A stretch of DNA of 64,000 nucleotides from assembly GCA_016706365.1 (NCBI GenBank), contig JADJJU010000011.1, positions 97,098-161,097 on the forward strand, in the 5' to 3' direction. The translations under genes were made by a program, and so were the position numbers. This DNA comes from Saprospiraceae bacterium. GTDB lineage: Bacteria > Bacteroidota > Bacteroidia > Chitinophagales > Saprospiraceae. Below the pieces are notes generated by a model that saw only the letters and a program-made list of their open reading frames with translations, was not told the origin of the DNA and searched no databases. Below are positions 27,149-36,309 of the stretch, in pieces. The stretch's first letter is position 1. Each line of letters starts with the position of its first letter.

Positions 27149-28936
27149 CTATTTCATAACTACAATTTGCTTTACAATTTGCTGACCCGGAATACTCAGA
27201 CTGAGAATATAGGTCCCTCCTGCCAGGGATAATTCATGCGCATCAATAGTTAATTTAAATTCAGTTGAGACCTTTTCAAAGGTCCTTTTTAATCTGGATT
27301 TTCCTGCCAAATCGCTCAGTTCAATATGAAGCGTATCAGGGGATTGCTTGAATTCGGCATGTATGAATATCTTTTCAGATGCAGGATTAGGAGAAACTGT
27401 AAATGAAAACAAATCATTCTGGATCGCAATTGAGGAACTACCGGGCTCATAGATTTCTAAAGTCTTATTTAGCTCTGCATTAGACAATTCCTGCACTACT
27501 CCGGAAGGCCAATAAATTGTTAAGTTATCAACTATTTCGGTATCTGCCATTCCAAAATGAACAGTCAAACTATTTTGACCCGCGTATCCGGTTTGAGAAC
27601 TTATGATTCGGGTTTGATTGACCAATTCACCATTGATCTGGGCGGAGGCTACTATTCTTACTCCTATCCCATCCGCATTGGATTGCACACCCTTTAAGTT
27701 TAATTTCAACCAATTATTTTCATTTCCTTCATTTCTATAAATAAGGTTGTTGGGCAACGCTGATGCCGAAGTATTTTTACAGGTAGCAATTACTAAATCC
27801 TGAAAACCATTGTTGTCCAAATCACTCCAGGCTACCCCAAAAGAGCAGGGTGTAGAAAGATCTGCAATACTTGAAGTATCTCTGGAAAAAATACCTTCAC
27901 CATCATTCAGATACAAGAAATTCCTTAGCGATCCATTGCAATATCCATTAGTAATCACAAGGTCCAGATCTCCATCATTATCATAATCAGCAAAGGCGGA
28001 GGAATATGAACAGCTAAGATCAGACTCTACAACACTTGAAGGATTTTCGAATGTTCCATCACCTTTATTTAAATAGATCAAATTATCCTGAGCAGTAAAA
28101 AAACCGGCATTCGTTGTGAGCAGATCCAGGTAACCATCATTGTTAATATCACCCCAGCTTGCACTCATCGTTGATCCTGTTTTTGCAAATAAATCCCCGG
28201 CCGCACTCACTTTACTATAAGTACCATCGCCATTATTTTTGAACAGGGTATTTCTGGTGTTATTTTCATTACAAATAAATAAATCAGAGTCGCCATCGTT
28301 GTCATAATCAATAAAGGACACTCCCCTGCTATGATCTGCATCTACCGTCAATGGATGTTGTTGGAGCAAATTCAACTTGCCACTTCCATCATTTAAATAA
28401 ACCTGATTTTTATTGTCGGCAGGACCATTTCCACTATTTGAAACATACAGATCAAGGAATCCATCATTGTTAATATCTGACAAAGCAACAGTTTCAGAAT
28501 AAGTTCTCACCGGAGCATTTTGGCCTTTCCAAAAATCAGGAAATTCTGCCATATAAAATCCATTGAATTGATTATACCAAGTCGCCACAAAAATGGATCG
28601 CATCCCAGAATTCGAAATATCACCTATGCTTGCTCCTACAGAAGATTGGCCCAGAGATTGAAATTTCAATGTATCTTCTTCGAAATTAAAATCACCTTTA
28701 TTGAAATACAAAAAGTCCTTTGCCCCACTTGATGGACCATTTGAAATAAAAATCTCATCCAGTCCATCTCCATCCATGTCCACGAGGTTAATGCTCCTGC
28801 TATCCGAAGGGGTATTGACGACCGGACCCGTAGTCCATTTACTAAATGTGGTTTGAGCAACTAATTTATTATCCGAAAAACTACTGCCAACAGAGAATAC
28901 AATAAATGCTAAAATTAGAAATTGAAGTCTTTTCAT
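27149..28936 (-). CDS. FG-GAP/VCBS repeat protein with ASPIC-UnbV domain and T9SS tail
   Basis: A 595-residue CRTAC1-like secreted protein. A signal peptide (about residues 1-28) is followed by six to seven FG-GAP/VCBS blades with Ca-binding DxDxDG-type loops (DMDGDGLDE, DINNDGFLD, DYDNDGDSD, DINNDGYLD, DYDNDGDLD, DLDNNGFQD) forming an integrin-like beta-propeller. The ASPIC/UnbV domain follows (LKLNLKGVQSNADGIGVRI to TIYWPSGVVQEL, about 405-490). A T9SS type A sorting domain (FTVSPNPASEKIFIHAE onward, about 510-595) closes it. It should be Ca-binding and cell-surface or secreted; the ligand is unknown. It stands alone, facing the adhesin terminator and the repeat element. Confidence 0.88.
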   Translation of the reverse strand: MKRLQFLILAFIVFSVGSSFSDNKLVAQTTFSKWTTGPVVNTPSDSRSINLVDMDGDGLDEIFISNGPSSGAKDFLYFNKGDFNFEEDTLKFQSLGQSSVGASIGDISNSGMRSIFVATWYNQFNGFYMAEFPDFWKGQNAPVRTYSETVALSDINNDGFLDLYVSNSGNGPADNKNQVYLNDGSGKLNLLQQHPLTVDADHSRGVSFIDYDNDGDSDLFICNENNTRNTLFKNNGDGTYSKVSAAGDLFAKTGSTMSASWGDINNDGYLDLLTTNAGFFTAQDNLIYLNKGDGTFENPSSVVESDLSCSYSSAFADYDNDGDLDLVITNGYCNGSLRNFLYLNDGEGIFSRDTSSIADLSTPCSFGVAWSDLDNNGFQDLVIATCKNTSASALPNNLIYRNEGNENNWLKLNLKGVQSNADGIGVRIVASAQINGELVNQTRIISSQTGYAGQNSLTVHFGMADTEIVDNLTIYWPSGVVQELSNAELNKTLEIYEPGSSSIAIQNDLFSFTVSPNPASEKIFIHAEFKQSPDTLHIELSDLAGKSRLKRTFEKVSTEFKLTIDAHELSLAGGTYILSLSIPGQQIVKQIVVMK

Positions 28937-29218
28937 AATAAATCCATTAAATGATGAATAAAAAAATAGAGGCAGTCTCCAAAAATTATCATTATACTAC
29001 ACTTTGAATCACTTGTTACTGCCTCCGAAAACAAGTTTAATGACATATGCTGAATATTAAAACTGGCATCAAACAGTTAGCATTTCCCGCACCCCAGAAC
29101 ACCTCTTAACTATGCTAAATGAAAGTATATAGTGAAATTTATCTTTTGTAGGTAGCAACTGGTAGTTGGTTGGTCGCCCGCTATATTATATCTTTAAGTA
29201 ATCGAATTTTGCCGGACA

Positions 29219-30298
29219 ATGAAAAACAGGCATTTACAATTTTGGGGAGCATATTTGATATTTCACTGGTTGCTGATCAGTAGCAGCTTATTGCGTCCGG
29301 AATCTAACACCTCATTCTTCACAATAATTTTTATTTCACTGGGAGCGGTGTTATCTCTTTTACCTGCTCAATTAGCTGCTGTATATCTTGGCATACCGAC
29401 GCTTGTCAAAAAGCTTTCAGGAGCAGATCTTACCTGGGTATACGTCCTGATGAGAGTGCTCACAGGAACGATTGTGGGTATTATCTTATACAGGACAGCT
29501 ATACACTTTATTGTTTATCCATATTTATACGAACAAGCAATAGCATGGACTCAGTTTTACAGCATTGCCAGATGGCTTTCCAATTTTGCAGATCTTTGTA
29601 TGCCAATGCTTCTTTTTGCAGGAATCTGGCTTTGGGACGAACAAAGGAAATCCAGACAGTCGGCAAAAGATCTCGAAATGGAAAAATTAAAAATAGAGCT
29701 TCAATTCCTCAAATCTCAAACCAATCCCCATTTCTTATTTAATACTCTCAACAACATTTACGGACTTTCAAGACGAAGTGATCCCAGAGCTCCGGAAGCC
29801 TTGCTGCAATTATCACAATTACTCAGATACCTGCTTTATGAATGTTCAGCAGAAAGAGTTCTACTGATCAAAGAAATAAAAATGCTGGAAGTGTATATTG
29901 AATTGATGCAACTCAGAAGATCAGAACCTGCACAAATCAGTATTAATACTACAATCAATGAATCACATTGGGGGATAGCACCAGGAATATTGTTACCATT
30001 AATGGAAAATGCATTCAAATTTGCTGGTGATTCTCCTGAGATGAGTACAACTATCATTTGGAACTGCGAAGTCCATGATGATGGTCAATTTATTATGACC
30101 CTGAAAAACTCTGTGCAACATTCTAAGATGCATGAAAGTGGAGGTATCGGTTTATCCAATATTCGCAGACAACTTGAAATTGAATATCCGAATAGACATT
30201 CCATTGATATCGATTCAGAAAATGCCTATTTTCAAATTCAATTAACTATTCAACTGGAAGTATATGAAAGCGTTGAAATGTCTGATAGTCGAAGATGA
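29219..30298 (+). CDS. LytS/YehU-type sensor histidine kinase
   Basis: A 359-residue membrane kinase. Four membrane helices occupy about residues 10-145. A short coiled linker (DEQRKSRQSAKDLEMEKLKI) leads into the His_kinase family domain, whose H-box is NPHFLFNTLNNIYGLSRR, with the phospho-accepting His at residue 171. An ATPase region follows with the N-box PLMENAFKF and a GGIGLSNIRRQLE G-box. No periplasmic sensor domain of size is present, so the signal is probably membrane- or small-ligand-borne. The 3' end overlaps the response-regulator gene by 35 bp, which implies tight co-expression. A TATCTTTT box near 29,140 is a weak promoter candidate. Confidence 0.9.
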   Translation: MKNRHLQFWGAYLIFHWLLISSSLLRPESNTSFFTIIFISLGAVLSLLPAQLAAVYLGIPTLVKKLSGADLTWVYVLMRVLTGTIVGIILYRTAIHFIVYPYLYEQAIAWTQFYSIARWLSNFADLCMPMLLFAGIWLWDEQRKSRQSAKDLEMEKLKIELQFLKSQTNPHFLFNTLNNIYGLSRRSDPRAPEALLQLSQLLRYLLYECSAERVLLIKEIKMLEVYIELMQLRRSEPAQISINTTINESHWGIAPGILLPLMENAFKFAGDSPEMSTTIIWNCEVHDDGQFIMTLKNSVQHSKMHESGGIGLSNIRRQLEIEYPNRHSIDIDSENAYFQIQLTIQLEVYESVEMSDSRR

Positions 30299-30980
30299 GC
30301 CTATAGCAGCAGGCATTATTGAAGATTATATCAAGTTGGTACCATTTCTCAGTCATGAAACGACATTTCATGATCCGCTGAAAGCGCTTCATTATTTGAA
30401 TGAAAATTCAGCAGATGTCATTTTCCTGGATCTGTCTATGCCTCATTTGAATGGTAAAGAATTTCTCAGCATTTTGAAAGAAAAATATCAGATAATCCTC
30501 ACTACTGCTCACCACGAATTTGGTATCGAAAGTTATGACTGGGGTGTGGTTGATTATCTGTTAAAGCCGATACCTTTTAGCAGGTTTATGATCGCAGTCA
30601 ATAAATTAAGGCCGCCAGCAAATGCGGTATCAGAAGCTCCTGCTCCATTATCTGAAACCTCGCAGGAAAGAGCTTTCAGATATTTCAATGTCAACAAGAC
30701 GATGATAAGAGTTTTTCTGGATGAAATCGGAATGGTTGAAAGCATTAAAGATTATGTCCGTATTACCACCCAATCCCAAACCATTATTACGAAGGGTAAT
30801 CTGCAGGAATTTGAAAATTTAATGCAGGCACATGGCGGGCTGCGCATTCACAGATCCTATCTGGTCAACCTCAATCATGTTGAGGCATTTACGACACATG
30901 ATGTCATCATTCACGGCAAGACCATTCCAGTAGGGAGATTGTACAAAGAATCTGTATTGGAGGTATTAAAGAGCATTTGA
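30264..30980 (+). CDS. LytTR-family response regulator
   Basis: A 238-residue regulator. The receiver domain (residues 1-115) has the acidic pair in LIVEDEP, the phospho-acceptor Asp56 in FLDLSMPHLNG, the conserved Thr/Ser of ILTTAHHEFG and Lys in DYLLKPIPFSRF. After a Pro/Ala linker the LytTR DNA-binding domain (about 138-238) shows FRYFNVNKTMIRVFLDEIGM, YVRITTQ and the typical MQAHGGLRIHRSYLVNLNHV ending. Partner of the overlapping kinase. Targets cannot be read from this window; the nearest downstream gene is a separate TetR operon about 190 bp away with its own operator candidate. Confidence 0.92.
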   Translation: MKALKCLIVEDEPIAAGIIEDYIKLVPFLSHETTFHDPLKALHYLNENSADVIFLDLSMPHLNGKEFLSILKEKYQIILTTAHHEFGIESYDWGVVDYLLKPIPFSRFMIAVNKLRPPANAVSEAPAPLSETSQERAFRYFNVNKTMIRVFLDEIGMVESIKDYVRITTQSQTIITKGNLQEFENLMQAHGGLRIHRSYLVNLNHVEAFTTHDVIIHGKTIPVGRLYKESVLEVLKSI

Positions 30981-31138
30981 ATAGATTAACTCTACTCTTT
31001 GCATAAATATTAAAACGATTCTGCTACTCTCTTAGAAAAGAGGTAAAAACCAGAACAAAAAAGCCGTAGTATTCACCGAATTCAGCTTAATTTTTACTTT
31101 TTCTGCACACAGAAAGAAATATTCGTGTCGTTTATACT

Positions 31139-31158
31139 GACATTAAATAATTAATGTC
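31139..31158. promoter_or_regulatory. Candidate TetR operator (inverted repeat)
   Basis: GACATTAA-ATAA-TTAATGTC is a perfect 8-bp inverted repeat with 4-bp centre, 12 bp before the start codon of the TetR-type gene. Position and size fit autorepression. Confidence 0.5.
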
Positions 31159-31170
31159 TACATTCACGAC

Positions 31171-31776
31171 ATGAAATTAAATGAACCCCGAAAATACAAC
31201 ATGTCTCTCAGAGGTAAGACGGCTGCCATGACTGAGACTAATATCCTCAAAGCGATCGGAGAATTGTGGTTAAGTTTTAACATACACGAAATAACTCTGG
31301 AAATGATTGCTTCAAAAGCAGGTGTTAATGAGAGGACGATATTGAGGAAATTTGGCTCAAAAGAAGGATTACTCGAAGCGGCACTCAAAGCTGACGATGT
31401 GGCAGGTATAAAATCCATCAAGGACGAAGCTGAAGCAGGCAATATTGAGCAAATCGTCCAAACTTTAATTAAAGAATACACAATTTCAGGCCAGGCTTCC
31501 TTGAGAACCCTGGCTATTGAGCATGAAATCCCGATCGCTGCAGAAATAATGTCCAAAGGTCGTCAAATGCACCGAGAATGGTGTGAACGTGTTTTTAGAC
31601 CATACCTACCACTTAAAAAGAATAAATATTATCATTTAATCATTGGCGCCTTTTACGCTGCCACCGATGTACATAACTGGAAATTACTGCATCAGGACCT
31701 GGGATATACCCAAAAAGAAACTGCTGAAATATTATCTATACTCTTGCGATCCATTATAAACTCCATAAATAAATAA
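31171..31776 (+). CDS. TetR/AcrR-family transcriptional regulator
   Basis: A 201-residue protein. The N-terminal TetR helix-turn-helix is at about residues 22-68 (ITLEMIASKAGVNERTILRK, then FGSKEGLLEAAL). The C-terminal all-helical ligand domain is divergent, as usual. It is the first gene of a set that continues 3 bp later with an esterase and 46 bp after that with a glycosyltransferase, so it probably controls its own operon through the palindrome at 31139-31158. The inducing ligand is unknown; a hydrophobic compound modified by the downstream glycosyltransferase is a reasonable guess. Confidence 0.87.
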   Translation: MKLNEPRKYNMSLRGKTAAMTETNILKAIGELWLSFNIHEITLEMIASKAGVNERTILRKFGSKEGLLEAALKADDVAGIKSIKDEAEAGNIEQIVQTLIKEYTISGQASLRTLAIEHEIPIAAEIMSKGRQMHREWCERVFRPYLPLKKNKYYHLIIGAFYAATDVHNWKLLHQDLGYTQKETAEILSILLRSIINSINK

Positions 31777-31779
31777 GTC

Positions 31780-32733
31780 ATGAAACCTACAATGAACCTC
31801 ACTTTTTTGGCACTATTAATCATATTTGCCGGATGCCAAAAAAATACTGATCAGATTGAACCCGATGTCAAATCGATCAAAAAAGTATATACTACCCTCG
31901 TAGATGGTATCAGCAGGGAATATATTGTCAGTGTTCCAAAAAGCTATAACGGGCAATCAAAAGTACCTGTGGTCTTTATGTTACATGGCACTAGTGGAGA
32001 TGGTGAAAAATTCTACAATATTTCAGGCTGGAAAGAACTCGGAGAGCAAGAAAATATTTTGACCGTATATCCCAGCTCATTATCAAAATGTATCACCGAG
32101 GGTACAGAAACTAAAACTATATCTAAATGGAATGCGCAGCCTTTATTAGATTGGAATTACTGTCAGGGTGTAAACCCACCGGATGATGTAAAATTCCTGG
32201 AAAAGGTACTGAACGAAATTCAACTGAATTATACCATAGAAACAAAGCAGGTTTATTTTGTAGGCTTCTCAAACGGCGGCCAAATGTGTGCTTTGCTCTC
32301 TATCTTTATGGGAGATAGAATCGCCGCAATAGTTGAAAGTGCCGGATCATTTAATATAGACAGCACATTTATACCAAAACGAAATTTGCCCATTACCTTC
32401 CAAATTGGGAATAAAGATTATGGTCCTGGTGTGGAGGGCCCCGAAATTCCTCTCAGCGATTTTGAAACAGCTTTAAATAATCAAAGCTATTACCTTAACA
32501 GAGTTAAAGAAACTCATATAAATAGTTTTCATCTTAATCCAAATTATTCCATTTCCGGAGATACAAGCACAGCAATGACTGCTACTTTTCTTCCGCTGAG
32601 TGGAAGCGAAAACAACAGCTTTAATTTTGTGTACATAAAAGGGTTGGGACATGAATACCCAAATGGAAAAAACCATTGGTTAAATGGAGCAAGGGCAAAT
32701 TGGGACTGGTTGAAAAATTTCAAACTCCCTTAA
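31780..32733 (+). CDS. PHB-depolymerase/LpqC-type esterase, lipoprotein
   Basis: A 317-residue alpha/beta hydrolase. A lipoprotein signal (IIFAGCQKN, Cys near residue 20) is followed by YIVSVPKSY, the oxyanion-region FMLHGTSGDG (about residues 66-75), and the nucleophile elbow GFSNGGQM with Ser164. The C-terminal part has the likely catalytic His in KGLGHEYPNGKNHW. This is the layout of poly(3-hydroxybutyrate) depolymerase-like and feruloyl-esterase-like enzymes; as an envelope lipoprotein it more likely cleaves an external ester than storage PHB. It starts 3 bp after the TetR gene, so it is translationally close-coupled. Confidence 0.83.
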   Translation: MKPTMNLTFLALLIIFAGCQKNTDQIEPDVKSIKKVYTTLVDGISREYIVSVPKSYNGQSKVPVVFMLHGTSGDGEKFYNISGWKELGEQENILTVYPSSLSKCITEGTETKTISKWNAQPLLDWNYCQGVNPPDDVKFLEKVLNEIQLNYTIETKQVYFVGFSNGGQMCALLSIFMGDRIAAIVESAGSFNIDSTFIPKRNLPITFQIGNKDYGPGVEGPEIPLSDFETALNNQSYYLNRVKETHINSFHLNPNYSISGDTSTAMTATFLPLSGSENNSFNFVYIKGLGHEYPNGKNHWLNGARANWDWLKNFKLP

Positions 32734-32779
32734 ATTCATGAAATAAAGTCAGTACTATTCATTTCAAATTCAGAATGCC

Positions 32780-34021
32780 ATGAAAAAGAGATTTCTCATC
32801 GTAACCATAGAAGGCGGTGGCAATATTCCACCCGTTTTACATACCATAAGAACTCTTCAGGAAAAAGGTCATTCAGTTTATCTGCTTAGTGAGCCATGGT
32901 TCAAAGAGTTGGCAGAAACTAATGGGGCCATTTTCATTCCTTTCCGGGAATACTTCACAAAAACGGAAAGAAAAAAAGACATACTTGAAGACTGGAAGGA
33001 TAAGAATAACTCATTCAAAATCATGTTTGGAACTGCCCGAATTGTGGTCAAAGAAACCATTGAAGCAATTCGTAAATATCAAATAAATGCAGTCATTGCA
33101 GATTTGTTGATTCCCGGGGCACTGATAGCTGCTGAGATTATGAATATTCCCAGGGCAATGCTTTTTCACATGCCTGAGTATTTACCGGGACCCAACAGGC
33201 CGCCCGGAGGATTGGGAATTTTGCCACTTGACAATATCTTCGGCAGATTAAGAGATAAATTATTGGCAAGTATCTTCCATATTATTTTTGATAAATATCT
33301 ACCTGATATTAACATCCTCAGAAAAGAATTTGGATTATTACCATTTAATCATCTCACAGAATTATTTCACTCGGCCGATTTACGAATTATACAAACCAGT
33401 AAATCGTTTGATTTTCCGATTGTTCCCGCTCCCGGCAATGTTTGGTATAGCGGCCCAATATTAGATGACCCGGACTGGGCAGGAGAGCATCCCATCCAAT
33501 GGACAAACGAAGACAGAAGGCCTTTAGTAGTCATTGCCATTTCATCCACTTTTCAAAATCAAAAGCAAGTCATTCAAAACTGCATTTATGCCTTGAGTAA
33601 ATTAGATGTTCAGGGATTAGTTACATTGGGTCCGGCTATGGAATCCGAAATTTTTGATATTCCTTCCCGGAATGTGAAGGTAGTGGCCAATGCAGCTCAT
33701 GCCCTTATTTTTCCTGATGCTTCCTGCATCATCACGCATGCAGGGCATGGAACAGTAATGCGAGCTCTGGTGAATGGCATCCCTCTGCTATGCCTTCCTA
33801 TGGGAAGAGATCAGGGAGACAATGCAGCAAAAGTGGTTTATCACGGTGCCGGTATAAAACTTTCAAAGGGCGCCTCTTCGACTGTAATAAGAAAAGCTGT
33901 TACCAAAATTCTTTCAAACCCATCTTATCGTTTGAATGCGGAAATTATAGGCACCAAAATTAAGGCTGACGCAGAAATGGAATCAGTTGCAGTTGCACTG
34001 GAAAGTCTTTTTAAAGGCTAA
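32780..34021 (+). CDS. MGT/UGT-type glycosyltransferase (GT1-like)
   Basis: A 413-residue GT-B glycosyltransferase. The N-terminal domain begins FLIVTIEGGGNIPPVLHTIR, where the Gly-rich loop replaces the usual GHxxP motif. The C-terminal donor domain carries the UGT-like signature THAGHGTVMRALVNGIPLLC, then PMGRDQGDNAAKV and GAGIKL (about residues 318-370), which bind the nucleotide sugar. GT1/MGT enzymes glycosylate small hydrophobic acceptors such as macrolides, flavonoids or lipids. Co-location with a TetR regulator and an esterase suggests detoxification or tailoring of a small molecule; that is inference. No signal peptide; cytoplasmic. Confidence 0.87.
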   Translation: MKKRFLIVTIEGGGNIPPVLHTIRTLQEKGHSVYLLSEPWFKELAETNGAIFIPFREYFTKTERKKDILEDWKDKNNSFKIMFGTARIVVKETIEAIRKYQINAVIADLLIPGALIAAEIMNIPRAMLFHMPEYLPGPNRPPGGLGILPLDNIFGRLRDKLLASIFHIIFDKYLPDINILRKEFGLLPFNHLTELFHSADLRIIQTSKSFDFPIVPAPGNVWYSGPILDDPDWAGEHPIQWTNEDRRPLVVIAISSTFQNQKQVIQNCIYALSKLDVQGLVTLGPAMESEIFDIPSRNVKVVANAAHALIFPDASCIITHAGHGTVMRALVNGIPLLCLPMGRDQGDNAAKVVYHGAGIKLSKGASSTVIRKAVTKILSNPSYRLNAEIIGTKIKADAEMESVAVALESLFKG

Positions 34022-34091
34022 TTGCCTGTCAAATAGAAATGCCTTTTAAATATTCGTATGGGAGAACCATGAATATATCTTTATAAAAACC

Positions 34092-34502
34092 TCAATTCTT
34101 CTCCACCTTCACGCTAAGTACATAATCAACCGGAATATCAAATTCAGTCGGATAAGGTGACAGGTATAAAAACTGAAACTGATATCCCAGCGTATCGACA
34201 AAATTCCCGCAAGGATCCGGATTCGGTTCACAAAGTCCTTTAATTTCATAAGGAATATTGTGCACAGTATTGCCTATTTCAGCAGCCATAATTCCCCAGG
34301 CTGCTCCCTGCCAAACACAGACCACATCAAGTGCACATCTGCTATCATTTATTTCACCAGTTAGCGTCGCTCTCATGCCGGGACCTTGTGTCCATTCATT
34401 ATATTTTACTTCCATTAATACAGGAAGATCTGATCTTTTATTGCAGGCAGTAAACAGTATGCCGGTAAGTACCATCCAAAATGCAAAAGATAATTTGTTC
34501 AT
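34092..34502 (-). CDS. Small putative lipoprotein with DSRC-CVW motif
   Basis: 136 residues from ATG 34502 (the frame extends three codons upstream to a TTG). Lipobox ILFTACNK near residue 20. The mature domain is a short beta-rich unit with NDSRCALDVVCVWQGAA, a motif I have seen in uncharacterised Bacteroidota lipoproteins, and a second Cys pair in LCEPNPDPCG. It probably forms a disulfide-stabilised beta sandwich in the periplasm or outer membrane. It is convergent with the glycosyltransferase and divergent from the SH3-domain gene. Function unknown. Confidence 0.65.
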   Translation of the reverse strand: MNKLSFAFWMVLTGILFTACNKRSDLPVLMEVKYNEWTQGPGMRATLTGEINDSRCALDVVCVWQGAAWGIMAAEIGNTVHNIPYEIKGLCEPNPDPCGNFVDTLGYQFQFLYLSPYPTEFDIPVDYVLSVKVEKN

Positions 34503-34658
34503 AATTTTCAAGATTTAAATTTTGAATCAAGCGTGTACTTATATGGACGTAAAATTACTACTTTTTGGTTGGGGGATTGTGAGAAAATATTTGACTATTA
34601 ATTTGTCTGGTTTCAAACTCTGCTTTATTCCCTATTTTTATTCCAAAATTAATCTTGC

Positions 34659-35690
34659 ATGCTAATTAAAGCATTACTTATCAGCCTCCTGCTTTTACCC
34701 CTAATTTTGTTTTCACAAGAATCAGAATTTATTAATTCAAGCTTTATAGTCATTGCTCCTAATGGTTTAAAATTGCGGGAAGGGCCGGGTACAAAATTCA
34801 AGGCAATAGATGCTGCAGCATTCGGAGCTGAAGTCACAATGTTGGGAGTAGCTGATGTTCCAATTGATACCGTACAAAGCTATATTCGATATTTTACTCC
34901 AACAGATAGTTTTGAAATGCATGTTGAAGCAAGCTGGATGAAAGTAAAATATGGGAAAAATACCGGTTATATGTATTCACTCTATCTGCATCCAAAATGT
35001 GACAATTTGGAAGATAAGCTATTTCCTCATGCCAATAAAAGCTATCAATTATTTCACAGAGAAAACGATTATCCCTGCATCAATTTTAAATCACCCAAAC
35101 AGAATTTTTGGTATGAACTTATCAAAGGTTCTGATGGTAATTTTAGCCTTAACAATATACAAGTGGAAATGATGAGTAGCTACACTTATCTTGAACATTG
35201 TGGTGGTGACAGATGGCAATTAATTGTTCAAAGGGCAGATAGAAAATCAAATTCTTTGGTGCTGTATTCTGACAATAAGCTTACACCTGGAGAATTAAAT
35301 ACTCATGTTATTGAAGACTCTAACTTACGACTCCAATCTATAAATATGGGATATTATGATATGGGGAATGGAAAATCAAAGGAAGAATTTTATGCACTTA
35401 AAAATAAAGTTCTTGAAAGATATTCATTGAGAGAAATTCAGGACAAAGAACTTAAAACAAAGTTGTTCTATAAAAGAAATGGTAAAGAATATTTACTGGC
35501 TGAGATATCCGGTCCTGGCGTATCCTCAATTGAAATGGTATCTGATCTGGATTCTGATGGGGTAATGGATTTTATAATTATTTCAGGTGATGAAAATATG
35601 ACAAAAGGCCTGCTATTTTTAAGCTCAGAGGCTGAAGCAGGAAAAAGTCACAAATTAGTAGCTACCACACCTCCCGGATTCATTTGTTAA
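34659..35690 (+). CDS. Secreted protein with bacterial SH3 domain
   Basis: A 343-residue protein with a signal peptide (about residues 1-21, ending ILFSQ). An SH3b-type domain follows (FIVIAPNGLKLREGPGTKFK to KYGKNTGYMYSLYL, about residues 29-108). The remaining 230 residues include a central beta region and a final segment with an acidic DLDSDGVMDFIIISGDEN loop (about 300-317) that resembles an FG-GAP/VCBS Ca-binding loop. SH3b domains often bind cell-wall peptides. No catalytic domain is recognised, so a wall-binding or sensor role is only a suggestion. Monocistronic in appearance. Confidence 0.7.
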   Translation: MLIKALLISLLLLPLILFSQESEFINSSFIVIAPNGLKLREGPGTKFKAIDAAAFGAEVTMLGVADVPIDTVQSYIRYFTPTDSFEMHVEASWMKVKYGKNTGYMYSLYLHPKCDNLEDKLFPHANKSYQLFHRENDYPCINFKSPKQNFWYELIKGSDGNFSLNNIQVEMMSSYTYLEHCGGDRWQLIVQRADRKSNSLVLYSDNKLTPGELNTHVIEDSNLRLQSINMGYYDMGNGKSKEEFYALKNKVLERYSLREIQDKELKTKLFYKRNGKEYLLAEISGPGVSSIEMVSDLDSDGVMDFIIISGDENMTKGLLFLSSEAEAGKSHKLVATTPPGFIC

Positions 35691-35724
35691 GATCCTTAAA
35701 ATGAAATAAGAACAGGTATAAATA

Positions 35725-36246
35725 TCATTCTTTTGCATATGGAAACTCCTCCACCCCAGGAAAATGTATGGAATAAATCACATCCGTGATCAGCCATTTC
35801 CCCTGATCATTCACCAGATTCCATTTCTCATTTCCCCATTGAATCATTTTATCTCCTGAAGTAAAGCTGTAGTCAAACATGATACTGGCTATCATCCCGT
35901 CTGAATTAATGTCGATATTGTAAAAATCCTCTCTTTGAGACTTATCAGTTTTGCAAATTTCACGGATGAATTTTCGTGAATTAGAAATGGATACACCTTC
36001 AAAATCAGACACATTTTTTTTGATGGAATTTTCAGTTTTTGGCGACATAATTCCCACAAATGGCACTTCATTTTGAAAGAATAATTTGTTGAATTTCACA
36101 CTATCCTTTTCAAAGATTGCAGCCTGAAAATCCAGGATGACTTGTTGCAATTTAATTCTTGAAGCGGAAGATTCCTGTGCTAAAACTGCTATTGGAACCA
36201 GCAAAATACCAGCAAGAATAATATTGAAAAACTTACCTAAATACAT
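35725..36246 (-). CDS. Exported NTF2-like protein
   Basis: A 173-residue protein with a signal peptide (about residues 1-23, ending AVLAQ). The rest fits the NTF2/SnoaL-like cone fold: a long first helix with LQQVILDFQAAIFEKDSVKF, a middle strand region (IASIMFDYSFTSGDKMIQWG) and the final WNLVNDQGKWLITDVIYSIH strand pair typical of the family. Exported NTF2-like proteins in Bacteroidota are usually of unknown ligand. It lies 63 bp downstream of the repeat protein on the same strand, so the two could share a transcript. Confidence 0.65.
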   Translation of the reverse strand: MYLGKFFNIILAGILLVPIAVLAQESSASRIKLQQVILDFQAAIFEKDSVKFNKLFFQNEVPFVGIMSPKTENSIKKNVSDFEGVSISNSRKFIREICKTDKSQREDFYNIDINSDGMIASIMFDYSFTSGDKMIQWGNEKWNLVNDQGKWLITDVIYSIHFPGVEEFPYAKE

Positions 36247-36309
36247 GGGGCGATGTTTGATAATTTAAATTTAATAACTTGATTTAAAATAATATAAATA
36301 TTATGTATT

